DNA from: Larix sibirica
Taxonomy: Eukaryota > Streptophyta > Pinopsida > Pinales > Pinaceae
Length of the DNA: 25,427 nt
Direction: 5' to 3'
Assembly: GCA_004151065.3 (NCBI GenBank)
Contig: NWUY0300020910.1
Location: 2,677 to 28,103 of the forward strand
Both the position numbers and the translations under genes were made by a program. The notes under the pieces were generated by a model, which was not told the origin of the DNA, did not search any database, and was given only the letters and a program-made list of their open reading frames with translations. Position 1 is the first letter of the stretch. Each line of letters opens with the position of its first letter. This document shows positions 19,402 through 25,427 of the stretch, one piece after another.

Positions 19402-20450
19402 TGATCAGTAATGGAAGAATTGTTTGAGAAACTTGTCGTTCACAGGGTTACCCAACAAGTCACCATCAAGATGCGTCATTTCAACTGTATTGTTGTCCAA
19501 TGCCATCACAACTTTGAAAGGACCAAGCCAAATATTGTTTAACTTTCCATGCTTGGAGCTTTCTTCTCTTCTAGCATCCCATTTCAAAACTAGGTCTCTA
19601 GGCTGAAAATTTATGACTACACCTTTCCTGTAAAAGGGAGCCTTCATTCTGCCTTGGTGTAGCTTTGTTGTATCATCAAGTTGTTCTTTGACTTGTTGCA
19701 CTGCCATCAATTGACGAGTTCTTCTTTCCATATCATTTGGCTCATCTTGCTCTAGTTGTAGTAACTTCATCACAGGTAGACAACGCTGAATAGGAGGAAT
19801 AACCTCTTTGCCATATATTAATTTAAAAGGAAAAGTACCAATGAATCTTTTTACATTGATCCTATTTTCCCACAATGAAAACTTGAGATGGGAATCCCAA
19901 GCATTTTTGTTTAGGTCAAACATCTTCTTGATGATAATAATTAAACTTTTATTGGAGGATTTTGCCATTACATTTCCTTGGGGGTAATAAGCTGTTGAGT
20001 GAACCAACTCAATATTGTAATTTTGGTAGAGACTCATCATTTTGGAAAACTTAAAATCTTGTGCATTATCCGTGATCATCTTTCTATGGAAACCGAATAT
20101 TGGCAAAATGTTATCTTCTAGAAATTTGATGATAACAATGTCGTTTGCATTTTGTAGTTGGCCTCCACCCACTTTGTGAAGTAATCAGTAACAGTGAGGA
20201 TCCATTTATGCTGACCACTAGAGTTTGGATTAATCTTTCCAATGAAGTTTAACCCCCATTGTTGAAATAGTGGTTCTACCTTGATGGGTTTGAGTGGTAG
20301 TGGGTTGAGCTTCTGCTTTCCTACAAACATTTGAGATTCCATACAAGTCTTGACGATATTCTTAGCATCAACAAATAAAGAGGGCTAGTAATAACCTTCT
20401 ATGAGAACTTTGTATGCAGTGGCTCTCCATGCATGATGTCCTCCACATAT
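19402..20450 (-). pseudogene. Ty3-gypsy integrase, inactivated
   Basis: The HHCC zinc-binding region reads FHKGICGGHHAWRATAYK, then VKTCMESQMF; the last Cys position is Ser (C-M-E-S). The core has TVTDYFTKWVEA (first Asp) and ITDNAQDF (second Asp). In HSTAYYPQGNVMAKSSNKSL the catalytic Glu position is Lys. The C-terminal part contains RDLVLKWDAR and LGPFKVV (GPF/Y module) and ends FLKQFFHY at 19405. It inserted element DNA into the genome in the ancestor. As read here the active site is broken, besides stops and a frame change near 20150. Confidence 0.9.
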
Positions 20451-20574
20451 ACCTTTGTGGAATTAAGTTATTAATCCTTTAGTATTTTATTCAACCATAC
20501 AATTAAGGAGAACCCCAAGAGGATCCTTCCTCCTAATATCAAGTGGGGGGACATCCTTTAACTTTGTCATAATC

Positions 20575-21180
20575 AGGAAGGAAAACCAGATGTTGGAGAA
20601 AATTTAGCAGATTGAACAAATTTAGCAGAAATATCAAGTGGCATATTTTGATGATTACCTCCCTCAACATCATTTGGTATTTGGTCTATCGGATTGATCT
20701 CAAAGGCCTGGCAATTGGAGTCATCCAATATCTTAGCTAAACCTTGACCTTTCACTAGCTTGGTTGACTTTATTTCCGAATCATATTCTTGAATTTTAGA
20801 GATTCATTTGAGGCTGACGTAGGGTGTCCTTGATCGTACTACCGGGGACATAAGTAACGACTGTTCAAGTGCAGAACATAATCCTTTAAAGACTCAAGGG
20901 ACTTTACCATGGCATAAGCCTATTTCTCCATGGTACTATACTTAAGTTCCGCGTCTCTTAATGATCCGGTGAAAAACAAAATAGGTTGTTCTTGTCCTGC
21001 ATCATTCTTCTGCAAAAGGACAATTGCAATAGTTACTTCAGAAGCAAAATAAAATATTAAGAAATATTTAGTATAATCTAGAATGATCAAGAGAGGTGAT
21101 TGGCGCAGGGAAACTTTAATATTCTTGAAAGAACATCTTGCTTCAGTAGTCTATTTGATCTAAACATCCTTCTTTAACAT
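20575..21180 (-). pseudogene. Ty3-gypsy RNase H region, broken
   Basis: Minus strand reads YFASEVTIAIVLLQKNDAG, EQPILFFTGSLRDAELKYST, MEK followed by a TAG and AYAMVKSLE, then after stops and shifts STKLVKGQGLAKILDDSNCQ at about 20780-20720. This is the order found between RT and integrase in plant gypsy elements. The TAG after MEK stands where Gln is usual. Truncated and frame-shifted. Confidence 0.8.
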
Positions 21181-21189
21181 GTCTTTAAT

Positions 21190-21840
21190 AATTTTTAACA
21201 TTTATGCAAAGATGGGGATGAATCTTCTGAGAAAATTGATCTTGCCAATAAAATATTGCACCTCTTTCTTGTTCCTAAGGAGATCTATCAAATTTATAGT
21301 AGCTACTCTATCAGGATCTATTATGACTCCATATTTATAAACAACATGTCCCAACAACTTTCCCTCTTTCATGGCAAATACATATTTTTTAGGGTTCAGG
21401 GACAAATTAAACTTCTTGCATTTTTTGAAGGTTTGTTCAAGATGTTTTAAGTGGCCCTCATCAAACTTTGAGAATACAGTCATATCATCAAGATATATAA
21501 CTATGAATTTGTCCTTTTCTCCTACAAATTCTATATCCATGGCTCTTTGGAAAGTTTCCCCAACATTGATTAAACCGAATGGCATTTTTTTGTACATAAA
21601 TGTTTCCTGTGGTGTAGTGAAGGCAGTTTTCTCTCTATCATCAAGGTGTATGGCTGTTTGATTGTAGCTAGAGAATTCATCCATTATGAAGACTCTAGTA
21701 GATACCACCACTTTTTGAAGGATGTGGTCCATCTTGGGAAATGGGTAGATGTATTTCAAGGAACATTTATTTAGGTTCCTGAAATCTACACACAAGCGAA
21801 TCTCCCCGTTCTTTTTCCTCACTAGTAAGATTAGCCAATC
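21190..21840 (-). pseudogene. Ty3-gypsy reverse transcriptase, largely open
   Basis: An open frame of 206 codons (21822-21202), the best preserved part of the element: KKNGEIRLCVDFRNLNKCSL, FIMDEFSSYNQ (first catalytic Asp), EKTAFTTPQETFMYKKMPFG, FIVIYLDDMTVFSK (YLDD box, the other two Asp residues), LSLNPKKYVFA, LGHVVYKYGV, INFLRRFIPIF. Catalytic residues are present, but the frame has no intact continuation on either side. Confidence 0.93.
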
Positions 21841-22523
21841 ATTCCGAGTATCTAAGGGGAATAGTGATTTTAGAATCTAGAAATTTTCTAACCTCTTTCT
21901 CAATGATGTGGAGTAGGATATGATTCATCTGCCTTAGATTTTGTTTCATTGGTTTAACATATGGTTTTAGAGGAATCCTATGTTGGATAACAACAGTATC
22001 ATAGGTCTTCAAATATTCATACTTCCAAGCAAAAAACATCCAAATATTATTTGAAAAGACACACATACCTATGCTTTTGTTCATCTGCCAAGGACTTAGA
22101 AATTTTAATGTACTTTGGATCCTCCTGGGTCCCAAGGTTGAATTCTTCCACTACTTCGGTAGTTGGGTGAACGACAGGTTTTATTGGCATGTCATTTCTA
22201 TCAAATAACAATTCCAAAGGCACTAGACCCTTTCAGATAAAATTGTTCTTCAACTGAAGTATCTGATGACCAACAATTTGGTGTACCATCTTTGGAGCAT
22301 ATGCATGATCTATCAGGGTTGAGATTTCAACTTCTTCTTCATCACCAAGATATATACTAGTAATTGAAAATTCATCAACTAGCTCTAGAGAGTGCTTAAT
22401 CTGTAGGTCATCCTAAGAAAATTTCTATTACTTGACATTATCAGAGATAGAGGGACGATACCACATCTCAAATTCATATTTCAACTTCTTCTGGACATGG
22501 TTGTTGACTAACGACACAAGAGG
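21841..22523 (-). pseudogene. Ty3-gypsy pol, region before the RT
   Basis: Reads YEYLKTYDTVVIQHRIPLKP, KPMKQNLRQM, EKEVRKFLDSKITIPLRYSE up to a stop before ANL and the RT. Before that, in another frame, come TEVVEEFNLGTQEDPKYIKI, KSLADEQKHRYVCLFK, and further upstream weak coding to about 22523 (FEMWYRPSISDN). These are the linker between protease and RT. An aspartic protease D-S/T-G motif was not found. A frame change lies near 22080. Confidence 0.8.
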
Positions 22524-22603
22524 CAGATGGTTTTATGGTGATCTAGGGTTTGCTGGTGTGATCAGTCTGTTGCTGGGTCTGTAGGGTCCTGGCGCTAGTT
22601 AGG
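22524..22603 (+). other. Candidate 5' untranslated region of the right-hand LINE
   Basis: Gypsy similarity ends about 22523 and the LINE ORF1 starts at 22604. The short sequence between is GC-richer (ggtgatctagggtttgctgg) and fits a LINE leader. The exact insertion point is not fixed. Confidence 0.4.
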
Positions 22604-24010
22604 ATGGACGAAGCTACGGGTGGGGAGGAACCACCTCCTCCTCCGGACAAGAACAAGGCAAAAGGTAAAGAAACAATGCAGGGATATGATAATCATTATG
22701 GGAAGGGAGGAGCAGGGTCTAGCGGTGTGAGCTAGACGGCGCCTCTTGAAGTTGAAAATAGGAGACCAAGGTAATGCATGCCTAAATAAAAAAACGATAC
22801 CCAAACTTCAGATTCGCTCAGAGCGGATCCGAGAGGATATCCAGTACATGAAATACCATGCTCTCAGCAGTAAATTCATGGGAATTTGGCCAGTAGAGAA
22901 GGCACTGATATGGTGGATTAATACCACTTGGAAACCGCAAGGATATTACGATCTCCAGCTCGGAGCAAAAGGTTTCTTTACAGTAGTTTTCTTTAATGAA
23001 GCTGACCGCTCAAGAATCTTCGACAATGGACCGTATTTATTTCACTCGGCAGGCCTCTATATGCGAACATGGAAAGAATGTTTCAATCCTGATAAGGAAA
23101 ACTTAACTGTCGCCCCAGTATGGATTAGTCTGTATTCCCTCCCCACGGAATACTGAAAATAAGAGATCCTCACAGATATCGGCAATATGTTAGGAGTCTT
23201 TGTCAACGTTTCGGAGGAAACAAAACAGATGAGATACACTTCTTATGCTAGAATATGCCTTTTCATGGACATCTCTCAAGACATGCCGGATGGGATTGAG
23301 TTATCATGGGACGACAAAGAATGGTTTCAAGCAATTGATTACGAACAGATCCCCTTTAGATGCAGACGCTGTCAAGAACACGACATCTCTTCCGAGATTT
23401 CCCTCTCAATAAAAGACCCGAGGGTGATAATATTCTGGAAAGGAATAATGAAGAAGGCTTCAAGAGAGTGGCCACCAAGAAAAGAGTAGCCAAAAGAACA
23501 GCAGGACCTGCGATCAATAAAATAACGTAGACCCATCACAGATTTGAGGTTCTACAACTGGAAAAAGTGAATGAAGACCTTAAGGAGGATGAGATCCAAG
23601 AGAATTAAATCCCAAATCCCCCACCCATTTCTCTGGAAATCATCTCCCAAGACCCGGGAAAATAAATAGTAATGGCGGAGGTTCCCCCTCAAGGAGAAGA
23701 AGGAGAAGAAATGGAGTTTGGTGATTTAGATCTAGAAGGTTTGGAAGCGGCCGTCTCTGCAAAAAGCCCTGATCCCATTTCGGTTCAGCAAGTATCCTTG
23801 TTGGAGAAGGATATCTTAAAGACCAAGCACATCAAATTCTTGGGAATAAATATAGAATCCCTCAAGGAACCAGATGGGAAAAAGAAAGGAAAAAAGGAAA
23901 AAAGGGGAAGACACATCAATGCGCAAAGAATCCAATTAGTTGGATCAAAGCTAGTCACCACTGGGCAATACCCTACCATCGTAGCAGATCTTGCCTCAAT
24001 CCCCAAGTAG
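22604..24010 (+). pseudogene. LINE ORF1 (DUF4283-like region, damaged CCHC knuckle)
   Basis: Start MDEATGGEEPPPPPDKNKAK at 22604, then a frame change. A DUF4283-like RNA-binding region runs over about 22820-23150 (GIWPVEKALIWWI, KGFFTVVFFNEADRSRIF, GPYLFHSAGLYMRTW, VWISLYSLPTEY). The expected Trp after EY is a TGA. It continues to DYEQIPFRCRRCQEHD, where the zinc knuckle (CX2CX4HX4C type) keeps its first two Cys but loses the rest at a frame change near 23410. The frame then reads EGDNILERNNEEGFKRVATK, FEVL, an acidic segment (EEGEEMEFGDLDLEGLEAAV) and a Lys-rich tail to the stop at 24008. It would package LINE RNA; here it is broken by several stops. ORF2 starts 8 bases later. Confidence 0.85.
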
Positions 24011-24017
24011 TGATTTG

Positions 24018-25427
24018 ATGTGGATCACAACTTGGAATATAAGAGGCTGCATCAGCCTATTGAAGATTCATCTTCTAAAAAGGAAAATCGAGTTGGAAAA
24101 ACCGGTAATCATGTTTCTCTAGGAAACTAAATGCTCGACTGAAGAACTAAAAGTAATAGGTAAGAAAGCATGGCCAATCTGTGAAGTTATGGCCATTAAT
24201 GCAAAAGGCGTGGCGGGAGGGATTGGCATCCTCTGGAACTCGAGAGAGGTTACCCTCTCTAGATTCTTTTCCTCTCTCCTCTCCCTCTTAGCTGCCTTTT
24301 GGGTTCTGGGGACCAAGATAAGGGGCTTTATCTCTAATCTATATGGGCCCTCATTAGCCAATCTGAAAACCACCTTCCTAAATTCCTTGCACTCTTTGAA
24401 AGAGTTGGTGGATACGGACTTGTGGATCCTCGGGGGGGAATTCAACCTGATTCGAACGCTTGATGAAAAAAAGGGAGGCATCAGACAGTTGAACACCATC
24501 AATGAGCACTTTAATGAGGTCATTGAAGCTCTGGAGTTGGTGGACATAAGAACGACTAATAGTATCTTCACTTGCAACAACAAGCAGACGGGGGACAGAT
24601 GTATTGCTTGTCGGCTTGACCATTTCTTAGTTACAAAATCGATCATGATGGAAGGAGGCGAGTTGACAGCAGTAGTACTCCCTTCAGCCAACTCGGACTA
24701 TTGGCCGATCAGTCTGGAATGGTTGAGGGTGGCGGAGAACCTTCGAAGAACTTTTAGGTTTAAATAGTTCTGGCTGCTCCACAAATATTTCCCGGAGAAA
24801 CTTCAGCAGTGGTGGTCAGAGATAACACACATCAAAGGTACGTTAATTCACCAGTTCCAACAAAAATTGAAGATCTTAACAGGTAAAATAAAGCATTGGA
24901 ATCAGGACTCATTCAGGAACATCTTCCAAGAAAAAATTCGGCTGGATAAGAAGATGCAGGAGGTTTAGCAGAAAGGTATTTCCCAAGGCTTCACCGAGGA
25001 AGTGAAAATAGAGGAGTAGAATCTCCTCAACGAATTTAACACCCGTGAACAACAGGAAGAAATCCTATGGAAGAAAAAATCTCGGAATCGATGGCTACAA
25101 GAAGGGGAACACAACACTAAGTTTTTCCATAAAGTTGCCATTCAACATCGCCAAGGGAATCGCCTGGCGAGGCTGAAATGAGCAGATGGCACTCATGTTG
25201 AGACTCGAGGAGATTTGCAAAGTACTTTAAACGGTTTTTTTGCTGACCTCTTGGAGGAACCTGACATAGATAGGCAGGAGGCTCAATCCTAGGTTCTGCA
25301 AGTCAATAATGGATGACCACAATCTTTTGCTGATGAAACCCATTGAGATGGAGGAACTGGAGGAAGTATTCAAATAGATGGCAGCGGATAAAGCTCCAGG
25401 ACCTGATGGGTTTACCACAAATTTCTT
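24018..25427 (+). pseudogene. LINE ORF2 (endonuclease and start of reverse transcriptase), runs off the edge
   Basis: MWITTWNIRGC at 24018 opens an endonuclease/exonuclease/phosphatase domain: WNIRG, ETK after a TAG, GVAGGIGILWNSREV, SNLYGP, LWILGGEFNLI, DRCIACRLDHFLVT and SANSDYWPISLEW. Usual GGDFN is GGEFN and usual SDH is SDY, so two catalytic residues look altered. One frame continues through EGEHNTKFFHKVA to about 25290 with stops at 24120, 24765, 24966, 25017 and 25179. After a frame change it reads EMEELEEVFK, a stop, MAADKAPGPDGFTTNF at the right edge, the first RT block. This is an L1-like plant LINE. The catalytic RT and 3' end lie outside the window. Confidence 0.92.

Larger units (their letters stand above)
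19402..22523 (-). mobile_element. Ty3-gypsy pol relic (linker, RT, RNase H, integrase)
   Basis: One element read leftward from 22523 to 19402, in the gypsy order RT - RNase H - integrase. Motif style (NGEIRLCVDFRNLN, KMPFGL, YLDD; then GGHHAWRATAYK) suggests the Tat/Athila side of plant gypsy elements, stated with moderate confidence. gag and protease are not recognised; the 5' part ends where the plus-strand LINE begins. No LTR was found on either side. Domain details are in the next entries. Confidence 0.88.

Noticed and set aside
24119-24691. Minus-strand ORF of 190 codons
   Set aside because: Antisense to the LINE endonuclease domain, which has clear motifs on the plus strand.

Overview
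The window looks like a stretch of nuclear DNA from a large, repeat-rich land plant genome, possibly a gymnosperm. The evidence for a plant is the set of retroelement relics (Ty1-copia, Ty3-gypsy, two LINEs whose ORF1/ORF2 layout is typical of plants) and a fragment resembling a plant subtilisin-like protease. No intact host gene, tRNA, rRNA or prokaryotic-type feature was found. Almost everything coding is a pseudogene with stops and frameshifts. Many of the stops sit where the family expects Gln, Arg or Trp, as cytosine deamination in old methylated repeats would produce.

Layout. 1-1457 (+): Ty1-copia pol relic cut by the left edge, with a 102-bp segment present twice around a single N. 1458-4690: mostly non-coding, with local tandem duplications, one unrecognised coding-like stretch and a dispersed repeat. 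4690-5160 and 6205-7290 (+): two parts of one decayed LINE ORF2. About 1 kb lies between them, holding a tandem repeat and the C-terminal piece of a subtilase-like gene. 7290-10617: AT-rich non-coding DNA with a SINE-like tract, paired diverged repeats, a microsatellite and an alternating 28/33-bp minisatellite.

10618-13505 (+) and 18185-14843 (-): two long, broken ORFs that I do not recognise by name. By eye they appear to be diverged members of one family and they face each other tail to tail. The plus copy is followed 80 bp later by a purine-rich tract and a probable 379-bp LTR (13585-13963). This places it as the last ORF of an LTR element, or the only ORF of a non-autonomous one. The minus copy lies downstream of, and on the same strand as, a Ty3-gypsy pol relic (22523-19402: linker, RT, RNase H, integrase). 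A 1.2-kb non-coding spacer with a diverged ~292-bp tandem repeat separates them.

22524-25427 (+): a better preserved LINE, inserted next to the gypsy relic. Its ORF1 has a DUF4283-like region and a damaged CCHC knuckle. Its ORF2 has an endonuclease domain and the beginning of the reverse transcriptase, and it runs off the right edge.

These parts do not form a host pathway. The window is a nested graveyard of mobile elements. The most interesting item is the unnamed coiled-coil protein family seen twice; whether it is a third ORF of a gypsy lineage or the sole product of a non-autonomous element cannot be settled from this window alone.
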